Positions 8,527-20,100 of a stretch of 64,000 bases of DNA are shown here, piece by piece; within the stretch, counting starts at the first letter, position 1; each line of letters begins with the position of its first letter. Location of the stretch: assembly GCF_001552475.1 (NCBI RefSeq), contig NZ_BCRG01000009.1, positions 81,731 to 145,730 of the forward strand, in the 5' to 3' direction. The notes under the pieces are model-generated. The model worked only from the letters and a program-made list of their open reading frames with translations, made no database searches and was not told the origin of the DNA. The translations under genes were made by a program, and so were the position numbers. This DNA is from Microbacterium oleivorans NBRC 103075 (lineage in GTDB: Bacteria > Actinomycetota > Actinomycetes > Actinomycetales > Microbacteriaceae).

Positions 8527-9576
8527 TCAAAGGTTCCCGATCTGGGATCTCATCTCGCGGACGACATCGTCCCAGGACCAGAGCGCTCGAGCCCCCGACC
8601 CCGCCCGTTGCGCCGAGAGTGCCGTCGCGAGCGCCCGTCCCATGGACGCAGGAGTTGGGTCCGCGACGAGAGGGTAGTCACCGAAGATCTCCGACATCCC
8701 ACTGTCGCTGGTGATGACGGCGGGGATGCCGAAATACTCTGCTTCGGCGATGGGGAGCCCGAAGCCCTCGTCTGTCGACGCCATGACTACGACCGCAGCG
8801 GTAGACAACGACCGTTCGTACTCTTGCGGTGTGACGAACCCGGGGAAATCGACAGCCGATGAGATCCCGAGTTCTTGTGTTCGCGACTTCAGCTCAGCAG
8901 CGTAGGCGTCGCGGGCGCCGAGGACCGTGAGTCGCGCCTCCGGATGTTCTGCGGCCACGCCTGCCCATGCGTCGATGACCAACTCTGGTCGCTTGTTGTT
9001 GTGGTGGCCGAACGTCACAACGTGCGGGGTGTCCGGTGCTGCGTGTTCGTGCGACGCCCAACGCCGTGCATGGTCTCGCCCGTTTTCAATCACGAATGTT
9101 CGAGACTTCGGTGCAAACTGTCGCGTTTCGCGCTCGGCCTTAGCGGAGATGCAGACATTGAGGTCGGCCCGATTCGCCGACACCTCCCACAGCTTTCTAT
9201 ACAGGCGCTGTGCGAGTGGGAATTCTTGCGGGTTCTTTTTGTGCCGCCAGTCGTGCTGGAAGCACAGTCGTTTGGGGCCTTCGCCGAAAGGCGAAACGAT
9301 CGGGCTGAGGGAGATCAACACGTCCGCAGCGAAGTTCTTCGCGGCTCTCGGAGCCTTCAAGAGTTGGCCGAATGCGCGGCTAGTGACTTTTTCGTTATTC
9401 ACCACGACGACGTCGACATTCGCGTCCGCAAAGTCTGAGGTCGCCCAGGTCCCGGCGATAAGCAGTAGCGCATCGTCAGGGAACGTCTCCGACCAGGCCC
9501 GGACTATCTCAGACGCGTGAAGCCGCATTCCGCCGGACTTCTCCGTCGCTCCGAGGATGTCGAACGCGACCCTCAC
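8527..9576 (-). CDS. Glycosyltransferase family 4 (GT-B fold)
   Basis: A 349-aa glycosyltransferase. The C-terminal half carries the GT4 donor-site motif with two glutamates (STDEGFGLPIAEAEYFGIP, about residues 270-288), preceded by VVTFGHHNNKRPELVIDAW, the usual start of the GT-B C-domain. It probably adds one sugar to the lipid-linked EPS repeat unit; donor and acceptor are unknown. Its ATG overlaps the stop codon of the upstream family 2 transferase by 4 nt, and 31 nt separate it from the flippase gene, so the genes form one operon. Confidence 0.85.
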   Translation of the reverse strand: MRVAFDILGATEKSGGMRLHASEIVRAWSETFPDDALLLIAGTWATSDFADANVDVVVVNNEKVTSRAFGQLLKAPRAAKNFAADVLISLSPIVSPFGEGPKRLCFQHDWRHKKNPQEFPLAQRLYRKLWEVSANRADLNVCISAKAERETRQFAPKSRTFVIENGRDHARRWASHEHAAPDTPHVVTFGHHNNKRPELVIDAWAGVAAEHPEARLTVLGARDAYAAELKSRTQELGISSAVDFPGFVTPQEYERSLSTAAVVVMASTDEGFGLPIAEAEYFGIPAVITSDSGMSEIFGDYPLVADPTPASMGRALATALSAQRAGSGARALWSWDDVVREMRSQIGNL

Positions 9577-10379
9577 GCTGCGAACTCGCGGTCAAGTCGA
9601 GCAGCCGTTCGCTCTGGCATGACCGACAGTAGGTACGGGTAGCGGGCGTAGAACTTGACCATCGAGGGGATCTCTCGACGCCAAGCGGCGAATGAAGGCT
9701 TTTTTGTGTCTCGCGCCCATCCGTGCCGCCACTGCACGTTTCCCGTCACAAGGCGTCTGATGCCGCGAGCGCGAGCCCGCATGCCCAAGTCGCTGTCTTC
9801 GTAGTAGACGAAGAAGTGCTCGTCCCAGGGGCCCAGATCACGCAGTGTGTCGCGGCGGCCGGCTACCGCCGCACCCATGAACCAGGCCACGTCGATCTCT
9901 TGGCCAGCTTCCGCAAATCGGCGGTAGCCCGAGGCGCTGCTGTTGTTCTGTAGTCGGTTCAGGACTTTGAAGGCGAGGAACGGGTACCCACGCCCGTTCG
10001 GCTGCAACGAGCCGTCGGCGTTGAGCAGCTGAGGGCTCACGATCCCCTGAGTTCGCTCCACCGCTTCCTCGAGGGTCGGGAGCGACTCTGGAAGTACTCG
10101 AACGTCCGGGTTCACGAATGCGACGTATTCGCCCACCGAGTTCTCGAAGCCGCGATTGTTGGCTGCGCCGAATCCGACGTTCTCCGGGAGCCGGATCACC
10201 TTCGCGCCCAGCTGCTCCGCAACCTCGACGGAGTCGTCTTGCGACGCGTTGTCGACGACGATCCATTCGAGCGAAGCGCTCAAGTCAAGGTCGCTCCAGA
10301 ACTCTCGAAGCGCTTTGGCGCTATTGAAGGTCACTGTCACCAGGCTCCAGCGCGGCGCAGTCGGCGTTGCATCGTTCAT
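9573..10379 (-). CDS. Glycosyltransferase family 2, rhamnosyltransferase-like
   Basis: A 268-aa GT-A enzyme: SLVTVTFNS at the N-terminus, DNASQDDS nucleotide-binding region, NVGFGAANNRGF and FVNPDVR (the DXD-equivalent), then FFVYYEDSDLGMRARARG in the catalytic part. This layout is typical of WbbL/rhamnosyltransferase-like enzymes, which fits the dTDP-rhamnose genes at 14849-18119, but the donor sugar is inferred. The MNDATPTAPRWS start has AGGAG about 6 nt upstream; the frame extends further but the extra residues look non-coding. First gene of the minus-strand EPS operon, divergent from rplM. Confidence 0.85.
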   Translation of the reverse strand: MNDATPTAPRWSLVTVTFNSAKALREFWSDLDLSASLEWIVVDNASQDDSVEVAEQLGAKVIRLPENVGFGAANNRGFENSVGEYVAFVNPDVRVLPESLPTLEEAVERTQGIVSPQLLNADGSLQPNGRGYPFLAFKVLNRLQNNSSASGYRRFAEAGQEIDVAWFMGAAVAGRRDTLRDLGPWDEHFFVYYEDSDLGMRARARGIRRLVTGNVQWRHGWARDTKKPSFAAWRREIPSMVKFYARYPYLLSVMPERTAARLDREFAA

Positions 10380-10757
10380 GGTTGCTCCTGGGGCTCGGTT
10401 CGCAGAGGGGGACAGCCGTGGGGCAATCGGGAACGGTTGCGAGTCCCTGATTGCTCGCTGCTCGGGCTTCGCTGGCCGAGGCGCCGAGCTCTGCCCGGCA
10501 CGCGTGCAAGCTAGCACCTCCGTGTAACGGGCGTGTCACCTTTGTGCGCGCTACGACCCCAGCCTGGGGTCCATTGTCGGCTGCTGCGTCAGTGAGGGTC
10601 AGGACGGTGTATGCTTATTCATTGGTGCCTGCGCCCTGCTGGCCTGGCACCGCGAACGTGAGCCCTCCACTGGCGTGTTCGACCGGCATCCCGAGCGAAC
10701 CACCCCGGAGTGGGATTCACGAACTTCTCCGTTCGAATCAATGAAAGCAGCACTACT
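10380..10757. other. Divergent intergenic region between EPS operon and rplM
   Basis: I see no gene in these 378 nt. A 7-bp stem GACCCCA/TGGGGTC (10555-10571) could end a transcript or bind a protein. A TATGCT box at 10610-10615 is a plausible -10 for rplM-rpsI, which would give an mRNA leader of about 140 nt; the -35 is unclear. For the minus-strand EPS operon, TAGCTT near 10508-10513 is a weak candidate. An L13 autoregulatory leader is possible but I cannot identify a known fold. Confidence 0.35.
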
Positions 10758-11204
10758 GTGACGCGCACATACACGCCCAAGGTTGGTGAGATCACCCGTG
10801 AGTGGGTGGTCATCGACGCATCCGATGTCGTCCTCGGCCGCCTTGCCTCGCACGCTGCCACGCTCCTGCGCGGCAAGCACAAGCCGACCTTCGCGAACCA
10901 CGTCGACACCGGCGACTTCGTGATCATCATCAACGCCGACAAGGTGGCCCTTACCGGCCAGAAGCTCGAGCAGAAGAAGGCTTACCGCCACTCGGGTTAC
11001 CCGGGCGGCCTCAAGTCGGTCACCTACGCCGAGCTCCTCGAAAAGAACTCGGTTCGCGCTGTGGAGAAGGCCGTCCGCGGCATGCTTCCCAAGAACAGCC
11101 TGGGTCGTCAGCAGCTGACGAAGCTGAAGGTCTACCGCGGTGCTGAGCACCCCCACGCTGCACAGCAGCCCACCACGTACACCTTCGACCAGGTCGCCCA
11201 GTAA
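10758..11204 (+). CDS. rplM: 50S ribosomal protein L13
   Basis: A 148-aa large-subunit ribosomal protein. The sequence [30 protein letters not shown] is split-recognisable as the L13 N-terminus, followed by [16 protein letters not shown] and the AVRGMLPKN segment. The start is the GTG giving VTRTYTPK, which matches the family length; the in-frame ATG 16 codons upstream would add residues absent from L13 proteins. It forms an operon with rpsI, 29 nt downstream, as in most bacteria. Confidence 0.97.
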   Translation: MTRTYTPKVGEITREWVVIDASDVVLGRLASHAATLLRGKHKPTFANHVDTGDFVIIINADKVALTGQKLEQKKAYRHSGYPGGLKSVTYAELLEKNSVRAVEKAVRGMLPKNSLGRQQLTKLKVYRGAEHPHAAQQPTTYTFDQVAQ

Positions 11205-11233
11205 GCGCCGCCGAGAAGAATAAGGATTATCTG

Positions 11234-11719
11234 ATGGCGAAGATCGCTGACTCCCTCGACCAGACCCCTGAGAACTACTCGACCGAGACCCCGGCCGCCG
11301 CTGAGGCTGCCCCGGTCCGTCCCGTGCTCTCCGTTCCCGGTGCCGCTGTCGGCCGCCGCAAGCAGGCCATCGCCCGCGTTCGTCTGGTTCCCGGCTCGGG
11401 CACCATTACGGTGAACGGCCGCACGATCGAGGACTACTTCCCCAACAAGCTGCACCAGCAGCTCATCAACGACCCGTTCACGGTCCTCGGCCTCGCCGGT
11501 GGCTACGACGTGATCGCCCGCATTTCGGGTGGTGGCCCCTCGGGCCAGGCCGGCGCCCTGCGCCTCGGCATCGCGCGGTCGCTGAACCAGATCGACGAAG
11601 AGAACAACCGCCCGACCCTCAAGAAGGCCGGCTTCCTCTCCCGTGACGCTCGCGTCAAGGAGCGCAAGAAGGCTGGTCTCAAGAAGGCGCGTAAGGCTCC
11701 TCAGTACTCGAAGCGTTAA
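11234..11719 (+). CDS. rpsI: 30S ribosomal protein S9
   Basis: A 161-aa small-subunit protein. The C-terminal 125 residues are typical S9 ([17 protein letters not shown], the [19 protein letters not shown] loop, terminal [12 protein letters not shown] that reaches the P-site tRNA). About 35 N-terminal residues are an acidic/alanine-rich extension, common in actinobacterial S9. AAGGA sits 8 nt before the ATG. glmM starts 7 nt after the stop codon. Confidence 0.97.
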   Translation: MAKIADSLDQTPENYSTETPAAAEAAPVRPVLSVPGAAVGRRKQAIARVRLVPGSGTITVNGRTIEDYFPNKLHQQLINDPFTVLGLAGGYDVIARISGGGPSGQAGALRLGIARSLNQIDEENNRPTLKKAGFLSRDARVKERKKAGLKKARKAPQYSKR

Positions 11720-11726
11720 TCCTTCG

Positions 11727-13070
11727 ATGGCACTGTTCGGGACAGATGGTGTGCGCGGCCTTGCAAACGGCTCGCTCACCGCAGATCTCGCGCTGACCCT
11801 GGCCCAGGCGACTGCTGTCGTCCTGGGCCAGGGCCGTATCGCGGAGGCGCGAAAGGCCACAGGCAAGCGCCTGACGGCCGTCGTCGCTCGCGATCCGCGC
11901 GTGTCAGGGCACTTCATCAGTGCCGCCGTTGCCGCCGGGCTCGCATCATCCGGTGTCGACGTGCTCGACGCCGGTGTGCTGCCGACGCCCGCCGCAGCGT
12001 TCCTTGTGAGCGACATCGACGCCGACTTCGGCGTGATGATCTCCGCGTCACACAACCCCGCGCCAGACAACGGCATCAAGATCTTCGCGCGCGGCGGCGT
12101 CAAGCTGCCGGACCTCGTCGAGAAGCGCATCGAAGAAGCCATGACCGGCCCGAAGCTTCTGCCGACCGGCGGAGCCGTCGGGCGCATCAGCCGTTTCGCT
12201 GACGCCGAAGACCGCTACGTCGTGCACCTGCTCGCGTCGATGCACACCCCGCTTCGCGGTCTGCACGTCGTGCTCGACTGCGCCCATGGCGCCGCTTCGG
12301 GTGTCTCACCCGAAACGTTCCGCGATGCGGGAGCCAAGGTCACCGTCATCGGTGCCGACCCGGACGGCGTCAACATCAACGAAGGTGTCGGCTCGACCCA
12401 CACCGACGTTCTCGTCGCCGAAGTGCTCCGCACCGGCGCTGACCTCGGCATCGCCCACGACGGCGACGCCGACCGCTGCCTTGCCGTGGACGCCGATGGA
12501 CGCGTCATCGACGGTGACCAGATCATGGCGATCCTGGCCGTCTCGATGAAGGAGCGCGGTCTGCTTCACGAGAACACCCTCGTCGCCACCGTGATGAGCA
12601 ATCTCGGTCTTCACCGCGCGATGGAAGCCAACGGCATCCGCCTCGAAACAACTGGCGTCGGTGACCGTTACGTGCTTGAGCGGATGAACGAAGGCAAGTT
12701 CTCTCTCGGAGGCGAGCAGAGCGGCCACGTCATCATGAGCGAGTACGCCACGACCGGTGACGGGCTCCTCACTGGTCTGCATCTCGCCGCCGAAGTCGTC
12801 CGTCAGCGGAAGCCGCTGTCGGAGCTCGCGAAGATCATGACCGTCTTCCCGCAGGTGCTTCTCAACGTGAAGGGTGTCGAGCGCTCACGCGCCACCGACC
12901 CCGACGTGCTCGAAGCCGTCGCCGTCGCGGAAGCCGAACTCGGCGACGCGGGCCGCGTGCTGCTCCGCCCGTCAGGTACCGAGCAGCTCGTTCGTGTGAT
13001 GGTCGAAGCTGCGTCGGAGAACACGGCTTACAAGGTTGCCGAGCGGCTCGCGGAGGTCGTAAGGCGCTGA
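11727..13070 (+). CDS. glmM: Phosphoglucosamine mutase
   Basis: A 447-aa enzyme converting glucosamine-6-phosphate to glucosamine-1-phosphate for UDP-GlcNAc and peptidoglycan synthesis. It begins with [11 protein letters not shown], carries the phosphorylated serine in SASHNP (S108), the metal loop DGDADR (about residues 248-253) and the phosphate-binding [11 protein letters not shown] near the end. Length is normal. The start 7 nt after rpsI fits co-transcription with the ribosomal genes, a known actinobacterial arrangement. It works directly downstream of GlmS, encoded at 42880. Confidence 0.97.
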   Translation: MALFGTDGVRGLANGSLTADLALTLAQATAVVLGQGRIAEARKATGKRLTAVVARDPRVSGHFISAAVAAGLASSGVDVLDAGVLPTPAAAFLVSDIDADFGVMISASHNPAPDNGIKIFARGGVKLPDLVEKRIEEAMTGPKLLPTGGAVGRISRFADAEDRYVVHLLASMHTPLRGLHVVLDCAHGAASGVSPETFRDAGAKVTVIGADPDGVNINEGVGSTHTDVLVAEVLRTGADLGIAHDGDADRCLAVDADGRVIDGDQIMAILAVSMKERGLLHENTLVATVMSNLGLHRAMEANGIRLETTGVGDRYVLERMNEGKFSLGGEQSGHVIMSEYATTGDGLLTGLHLAAEVVRQRKPLSELAKIMTVFPQVLLNVKGVERSRATDPDVLEAVAVAEAELGDAGRVLLRPSGTEQLVRVMVEAASENTAYKVAERLAEVVRR

Positions 13071-13120
13071 CGGTTGTCTCCAACAACATCCCCAGTGTGA
13101 GCTGGTTCGCCTCCCGCACC

Positions 13121-13126
13121 TAGCAT
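13121..13126 (+). promoter_or_regulatory. -10 box upstream of the Wzy-like gene
   Basis: TAGCAT lies 9 nt before the ATG of the polymerase gene and no ribosome binding site is visible, so the transcript may be leaderless. It implies that the polymerase has its own promoter rather than relying on read-through from glmM. Confidence 0.4.
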
Positions 13127-13135
13127 GGTGACATC

Positions 13136-14653
13136 ATGACCAGATCACCCCACGAGGCTGCCCTCAGCGAACTGCGCATTGGGGGCGCCTCGTTCGCCGT
13201 GATCTACCTAGTTCTGCTCTGCCTTGTCGCGCCACTTCTGATTGTGGCTTTCGAAGACGGCGCCTACAGTGTGCTGGCGGCGACGATTGGATTGGCACTC
13301 GCGTTTTTGGCGATGTTCGAAATGCGCCGCGTAGGTCACCCGCTGACGCCCGCCGGTATTGCGGCTATCGGTGGCATCCTCATTTTCGCTTTGCGGCCGA
13401 TCACCGTTCAGTCCAGCGGCTACACCACCCCGGGCGCGCTACTCGACTCGCGAACGTTTGTCGGTCCGACCGTCGACGCGGGGGTGGCGTCCCTCGGCCA
13501 GGTCGCAACGTTTTACGCAGCATTCGGGGTCTGTTACTTCCTCATCCAGGCCAGACGTCGGGTCGCTGCGAACACGATGAAGCTCAATGCGCTGTGCTTT
13601 AGCGAAACCACAGTCCGGCGCGCTGGATTGATCTTGGTTTTCGTAACAATCTTCGCGGTCGGCTGCGCCGTTCTGCTGGTGCAATCGTCAGGGGGCCTTG
13701 CGGCTCACTTCTCGGGCGTTTCAGTTCGATCCAGCTTCCTCGCTGGCCGCTATTACTTGACGCTCGGTTACTTGCCCCTCACGGTCGCGCTAGTGATGTA
13801 TGTGCTCGTGCGCCGGTTCGCTGGTCTGAGAGAGTGGAACGGCGGCGCCCTCCTCGCAGCCGCAGTGCTCGTGGCAGTCGGGTTCACGACTGGTGGTCGT
13901 GGGCCATTGCTACTCGGTGTCATTCTTCCCATTCTGATCCTTAAGCAGACTGGTCCATCTCGGTTCACTGCTCGAACTCTGACGTTGATCGGTGGAGGAC
14001 TCCTGGTAGGTGCCATGACCATGTCGCTCTTTCTTCGGGAAGGCGTTTACGATGAGGGAGCTTCGATCCGAGCGCTTCAGGCGAACCCGCTCGGCACACT
14101 GATGGAGCGATTGACATCAGGTGCTGAGACCCGGCCGTTCGACAGCCTGATCTTGCTCAACGAGGTGGACGCAGCCGGGCAGGTGCCGTGGCTGTTTGGC
14201 CGAACATACGCGGCGGTCCCGACGTGGTTCGTTCCGGGTGACCTCATCCCTTGGAAGGACGGCGGCGCGAATACATGGTTCACCCGTGAGTACGTGCCTC
14301 GTTTTTACTATCCGGACAAGATCGAGACCAGCATCTCGGCCATCGGCGAGGCTTATGCAAACTTCCGCTGGGTCGGAATCGTGGTTGTCGGCGTCCTTGT
14401 CGCCGTAGCAGCCGCGAAGCTGAGTGTGAGACGGTCCGGAGACGGATTCATGAAGACAACGACTATTGCGGTTCTCACCCCGCTGTTCTTCTCCTTCATC
14501 CGTGGCGATGCATTCCAAAATCTGTCGACCGTGATCCTGATCCTCGCCTTTATCGGCCTCTTCAGGGCCGGGCTTGGTCGGCTAAAGGTCGGGGAGGGCG
14601 TTCTCCCGGCGGTTCGTATGCGACCCGCTAAACCGTCGCCGCAACCGGTCTAG
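13136..14653 (+). CDS. Putative O-antigen/EPS repeat-unit polymerase (Wzy-like)
   Basis: A 505-aa polytopic membrane protein with about ten to twelve hydrophobic helices and a large loop (about residues 315-405) containing FVPGDLIPWKDGGANTWF and FYYPDKIETSISAIGEAYANF, resembling the loop of Wzy/O-antigen polymerases. It would join lipid-linked repeat units outside the membrane. Context supports this: the flippase, BY-kinase and glycosyltransferases lie in the other arm of the locus and rml genes follow 195 nt downstream. Base composition is lower in GC than in the flanking genes. Assignment is by topology, loop sequence and context. Confidence 0.7.
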   Translation: MTRSPHEAALSELRIGGASFAVIYLVLLCLVAPLLIVAFEDGAYSVLAATIGLALAFLAMFEMRRVGHPLTPAGIAAIGGILIFALRPITVQSSGYTTPGALLDSRTFVGPTVDAGVASLGQVATFYAAFGVCYFLIQARRRVAANTMKLNALCFSETTVRRAGLILVFVTIFAVGCAVLLVQSSGGLAAHFSGVSVRSSFLAGRYYLTLGYLPLTVALVMYVLVRRFAGLREWNGGALLAAAVLVAVGFTTGGRGPLLLGVILPILILKQTGPSRFTARTLTLIGGGLLVGAMTMSLFLREGVYDEGASIRALQANPLGTLMERLTSGAETRPFDSLILLNEVDAAGQVPWLFGRTYAAVPTWFVPGDLIPWKDGGANTWFTREYVPRFYYPDKIETSISAIGEAYANFRWVGIVVVGVLVAVAAAKLSVRRSGDGFMKTTTIAVLTPLFFSFIRGDAFQNLSTVILILAFIGLFRAGLGRLKVGEGVLPAVRMRPAKPSPQPV

Positions 14654-14848
14654 CCGCGGTCGGGGTGCATTCGAGGGGGCCCTACCTGCCTAGGCTCGTT
14701 GCGGCGTTGGACGAATCGTGAGGGCGGCCGTCGCTTGCGGAGTTGACCGTCTGACTTCCTGTAATGAGCCGGTAGCCTCCACCCAGTAGGCTTCGAACGC
14801 CCCGACGAGGCGGCATTCCGGTCGACGGATTCACACAGTGGGGGACTC

Positions 14849-16719
<1,871 letters not shown>

Positions 16720-16721
16720 CC

Positions 16722-18119
16722 ATGACGGAGTTCGGCAAGGCGCTCGCGCCCACCGAGACCGGCATCCCCGGACTCGTCGTCTGGGACCTGCCCGTTCACG
16801 GCGACAGCCGGGGCTGGTTCAAGGAGAACTGGCAGCGCGAGAAGATGACCGCCGCGGGCCTGGCCGACTTCGGCCCCGTGCAGAACAACATCTCGTTCAA
16901 CGACGCCGCCGGGACGACCCGCGGCATCCACGCCGAACCGTGGGACAAGTGGGTCTCGGTCGCGACCGGCCGCATCTTCGGCGCCTGGGTCGACCTGCGT
17001 GAAGGCCCCACCTTCGGCACCGTCTTCACCACCGAGCTCGACCCGTCGCGTGCGATCTTCGTGCCGCGAGGAGTCGGCAACTCGTACCAGACCCTCGAAC
17101 CCGACACCGCGTACACCTACCTCGTCAACGACCACTGGTCGCCCGACGCGTCGTACTCGTTCCTCAACCTCGCCGACGAGACCGCCGCGATCGCCTGGCC
17201 GATCCCGCTCGCCGACGTCGAGATCTCCCCGAAAGACCTCGCCCACCCGCGGCTCGCCGACGTCGTGCCCATCCCGGCGAAGAAGACCCTCATCGTCGGG
17301 GCGAACGGCCAGCTCGGACGCGCCCTGCGCGAGGCCTACGCAGACTCCGCCTCCGTCGAGTTCGCGGGACGCGAAGACCTCGACCTCACGAGCGACCTCA
17401 CCAGCGCGCGCCGCTGGCGCGACTACGGCACCCTCGTCAACGCCGCCGCGTACACCGCAGTGGATGCCGCCGAAACCGACCGCGCCGGAGCCTGGGCCGG
17501 CAACGTCACCGCCGTCGCACAGCTCGCCCGCATCGCGACCGAGAACGGCCTGACCCTCGTCCACGTGTCGAGCGACTACGTCTTCGACGGCACCGCCGAC
17601 GCGCCCTACGGCGAGGACGAGCCGGTCGCACCGCTCGGCGTCTACGGCCAGACCAAGGCCGCCGCCGACGCGATCGTCGCCACGGTTCCCCGTCACCACA
17701 TCGTCCGCACCTCCTGGGTCATCGGCGAAGGCAAGAACTTCGTCCGCACGATGGCCTCGCTCGCCGAGCGGGGCATCTCGCCCTCGGTCGTCGACGACCA
17801 GATCGGGCGTCTCACCTTCACCGACGAGCTGGCCCGCGGCATCCGTCACCTGATCGACGGCGATGCGCCGTCGGGCGTCTACAACCTCACCGGCGCAGGC
17901 GACGCGGTCTCGTGGGCAGAGATCGCGGCAGACGTCTTCGCGCACTCCGGCCACGACCGTGCGCGCGTGACGGGGGTGTCGACCGACGAGTACTTCGCCT
18001 CGGCATCCGGCCCTGTCGCGCCGCGACCCCGGTGGTCGGTGCTCGACCTCGCGAAGATCGAGGCGACCGGGTTCACGCCGCGCGACTGGCGCGAGTCGCT
18101 GAGCGACTACCTCGGCTGA
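16722..18119 (+). CDS. rmlCD: Fused dTDP-4-dehydrorhamnose 3,5-epimerase / dTDP-4-dehydrorhamnose reductase
   Basis: A 465-aa bifunctional protein completing dTDP-L-rhamnose synthesis. Residues 1-185 are an RmlC cupin with catalytic His70 (TTRGIHAEPWDKW) and a Tyr-containing PDTAYTYLVND strand. Residues from about 188 are RmlD: IVGANGQLGRAL nucleotide loop (193-199), NAAAYTAVDAAETD, SSDYVFDG and the YGQTK pair (Y308, K312). The two enzymes are usually separate polypeptides; the fusion is known in some actinobacteria. Only 2 nt separate it from rmlB. Confidence 0.94.
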   Translation: MTEFGKALAPTETGIPGLVVWDLPVHGDSRGWFKENWQREKMTAAGLADFGPVQNNISFNDAAGTTRGIHAEPWDKWVSVATGRIFGAWVDLREGPTFGTVFTTELDPSRAIFVPRGVGNSYQTLEPDTAYTYLVNDHWSPDASYSFLNLADETAAIAWPIPLADVEISPKDLAHPRLADVVPIPAKKTLIVGANGQLGRALREAYADSASVEFAGREDLDLTSDLTSARRWRDYGTLVNAAAYTAVDAAETDRAGAWAGNVTAVAQLARIATENGLTLVHVSSDYVFDGTADAPYGEDEPVAPLGVYGQTKAAADAIVATVPRHHIVRTSWVIGEGKNFVRTMASLAERGISPSVVDDQIGRLTFTDELARGIRHLIDGDAPSGVYNLTGAGDAVSWAEIAADVFAHSGHDRARVTGVSTDEYFASASGPVAPRPRWSVLDLAKIEATGFTPRDWRESLSDYLG

Positions 18120-18246
18120 GCCCTGCCCTTGGCCTAACTCATCGTCCGGCGATTGGCCAGGGGGTGGTCGGTATCGGAGGCCCTGCTTAGCGTGGTTGGC
18201 CTCGGGACGTTCCGCTCCCGGACCGATCGACGGAAGGACCAGTTCT

Positions 18247-18417
18247 ATGGGACTCGACGACAAGATCAAGAACGCTGCTCAGGACCTCACGGGTAAGGGC
18301 AAGGAGGGCGCCGGCAAGGCGACCAACGACGAAAGCCTCGAAGCCGAGGGTCACAAGGACCAGACCGCCGCCGACCTCAAGCAGGCCGGCGAGCACGTCA
18401 AGGACGCTTTCAAGTAA
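18247..18417 (+). CDS. CsbD-family small stress protein
   Basis: A 56-aa hydrophilic protein beginning MGLDDKIKNAAQDLTGKGKEGAGKATND, split by the family's Gly/Lys/Ala-rich pattern and ending EHVKDAFK. CsbD proteins are general-stress proteins (sigma-B controlled in Bacillus) of unknown molecular role. A GGAAGG ribosome binding site lies 9 nt before the chosen ATG; the longer frame is unsupported. A strong hairpin follows. A decayed partial copy of this gene's 3' half and its downstream DNA is at 31743-31862. Confidence 0.9.
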   Translation: MGLDDKIKNAAQDLTGKGKEGAGKATNDESLEAEGHKDQTAADLKQAGEHVKDAFK

Positions 18418-18427
18418 AAAGCGACCT

Positions 18428-18464
18428 CCGAACGCCCGGGCTCCGAACGGACCCGGGCGTTCGG
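18428..18464 (+). terminator. Hairpin after csbD-family gene
   Basis: A perfect 13-bp stem, CCGAACGCCCGGG pairing with CCCGGGCGTTCGG across an 11-nt loop. No T tract follows, so termination may need a factor. It separates the convergent glutamate-cysteine ligase-family gene. Only its right end survives in the decayed copy near 31806. Confidence 0.65.
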
Positions 18465-18562
18465 CGTTCCCCGGGGAGACCCACCCGCCGCTGCACTGGC
18501 GGCCGGGCGAGGCGGATCCGCATAACCCCGGACGTTCGGCTAGGGCGTCCGGCGGCGCGGCG

Positions 18563-20026
18563 TCAATTCCAGGTATGCACCGGCTCGTTCGTATGCATCG
18601 CCTCGCGGTACTCCAGCAACGTGGCACGGAGAGCGTCGGCCCGCTCCATCCCCGAGCGCGCCCGCATCCGTCGGACGAACCAGTCGGCACCGTTCGTCTT
18701 GGTCGCACAGCGACCCTCGATGATCCCGAGGTAGCGGTCACGCTCTCCGGGGGAGACGCCCCACGTGTCGAGACCCTTAGCGGCGAGGGGGAGAAGCGTG
18801 TCGAGGATCAGCTTCGTCGCCGGCACCTGACCGATGCCTGGCCACGACAGCCGTGCGTCGATACCCACCCGCGCGGCCGACTGAAAGTTCTCTCGGGCTG
18901 TCGCGAACGGCATCCGCGACCACACCGGGCGCTCATCCTCCGCCAGGGAACGCACCAGGCCGAAATAGAAAGCAGCGTTCGCGACCGTGTCGACCACCGT
19001 CGGACCGGCCGCGAGGATGCGGTTCTCCACGCGCAGGTGCGGCACGCCATCGGCGACGTCGTACACCGGCCGGTTCCACCGATACACCGTGCCGTTGTGC
19101 AGCTTCAGCTCCGCCAGCGACGGCACCCCACCCGACTCGAGCACGTCGAGCGGGTCCTCGTCGTCGATGATCGGCAGCAGCGCCGGGAAGTAGCGGACGT
19201 TCTCTTCGAACAGATCGAACACCGACGTGATCCAGCGCTCGCCGAACCACACCCGCGGACGCACGCCCTGCGCCTTCAGCTCCTCGCTGCGGGTGTCAGT
19301 CGCCTGCTCGAACAGCGGGATGCGCGACTCGCGCCACAGCTCCCGCCCCAGCAGGTACGGCGAGTTCGCCGCGACCGCGAGCTGCGCACCCGCGATCGCC
19401 TGCGACGCGTTCCAATACGACGCGAACTGCGCCGGCGAGGTCTGCACGTGGAACTGCGTACTCGTGCACGCCGCCTCGGGCACGATCGAGTCGGCCGTCG
19501 TCTCGAGTCGCTCACGACCGGCGATCGAGATCGCGATGTCCTCACCGCGCGCGTCGAGCACCTGCTCGTTCAGCAGGTCGTACCGCGAGTCGTCGCTCAG
19601 CGTGCTGCGGCTCAGGTGCGGCTCCGCGAGGGTGGGCAGGATGCCGATCATCACCAGATGCGCGCCGAGATCCTCGCTCCGCTCCTCGGCATCGTTGAGC
19701 TTCTGCCGAAGGCCGTCCTCGAACACCGTCAGACCGCCCTCGCGGAGCTTCGCTGGCGGCACGTTGATCTCGACGTTGAAGCGACCGAGCTCCGTCACGA
19801 ACGCGGGGTCGGCGATTGCTTGCAGGACCTGCTCGTTCCGCATTGCGGGGTCTCCGACGGCATCCACAAGGTTCAGCTCGAGTTCGAGGCCCGTCATCGG
19901 GTCATCCGTGTCGAAGCGGGCTTCGCCCAGCATCCGTTCGAAGACGTCGAGGTTCCGACGGATCTTCTCGCGATGAAGGGTGCGATCGGCACCGGTGATC
20001 TCTTGCTTCTCGACTTCTTCTCCCAC
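18563..20026 (-). CDS. Glutamate-cysteine ligase family protein (GCS2)
   Basis: A 487-aa protein of the GCS2 (GshA/EgtA/YbdK-like) ATP-grasp-independent ligase family. Signatures include GLELELNLVD near residues 45-54, FNVEINVPP (about 85-93), FHVQTSPAQFASYWN and the LRVENRILAAGPTVVDTVANAAFY region. Members ligate glutamate to cysteine or other amines; in an actinobacterium this could feed ergothioneine or another thiol, but no egt or gsh partner genes are nearby. The start is GTG (VGEEVEKQE), 6 nt after a TATCGT box on the minus strand. The frame extends 53 codons upstream without family-like sequence. Confidence 0.75.
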   Translation of the reverse strand: MGEEVEKQEITGADRTLHREKIRRNLDVFERMLGEARFDTDDPMTGLELELNLVDAVGDPAMRNEQVLQAIADPAFVTELGRFNVEINVPPAKLREGGLTVFEDGLRQKLNDAEERSEDLGAHLVMIGILPTLAEPHLSRSTLSDDSRYDLLNEQVLDARGEDIAISIAGRERLETTADSIVPEAACTSTQFHVQTSPAQFASYWNASQAIAGAQLAVAANSPYLLGRELWRESRIPLFEQATDTRSEELKAQGVRPRVWFGERWITSVFDLFEENVRYFPALLPIIDDEDPLDVLESGGVPSLAELKLHNGTVYRWNRPVYDVADGVPHLRVENRILAAGPTVVDTVANAAFYFGLVRSLAEDERPVWSRMPFATARENFQSAARVGIDARLSWPGIGQVPATKLILDTLLPLAAKGLDTWGVSPGERDRYLGIIEGRCATKTNGADWFVRRMRARSGMERADALRATLLEYREAMHTNEPVHTWN

Positions 20027-20032
20027 CCCGCC

Positions 20033-20038
20033 ACGATA
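20033..20038 (-). promoter_or_regulatory. -10 box of leaderless glutamate-cysteine ligase-family gene
   Basis: TATCGT on the minus strand lies 6 nt before the GTG start, with no ribosome binding site between them. Confidence 0.4.
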
Positions 20039-20100
20039 GGTCGGGTCGTCGCGAACGCATGGGGCGGTTGACAAGCGTTGCGCTCGTCCCGCACCGCGTC

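Noticed and set aside
10555..10571. GACCCCA/TGGGGTC stem upstream of rplM as a terminator
   Set aside because: Short stem, 3-nt loop, no T tract and no gene ending nearby; left as part of the intergenic description.
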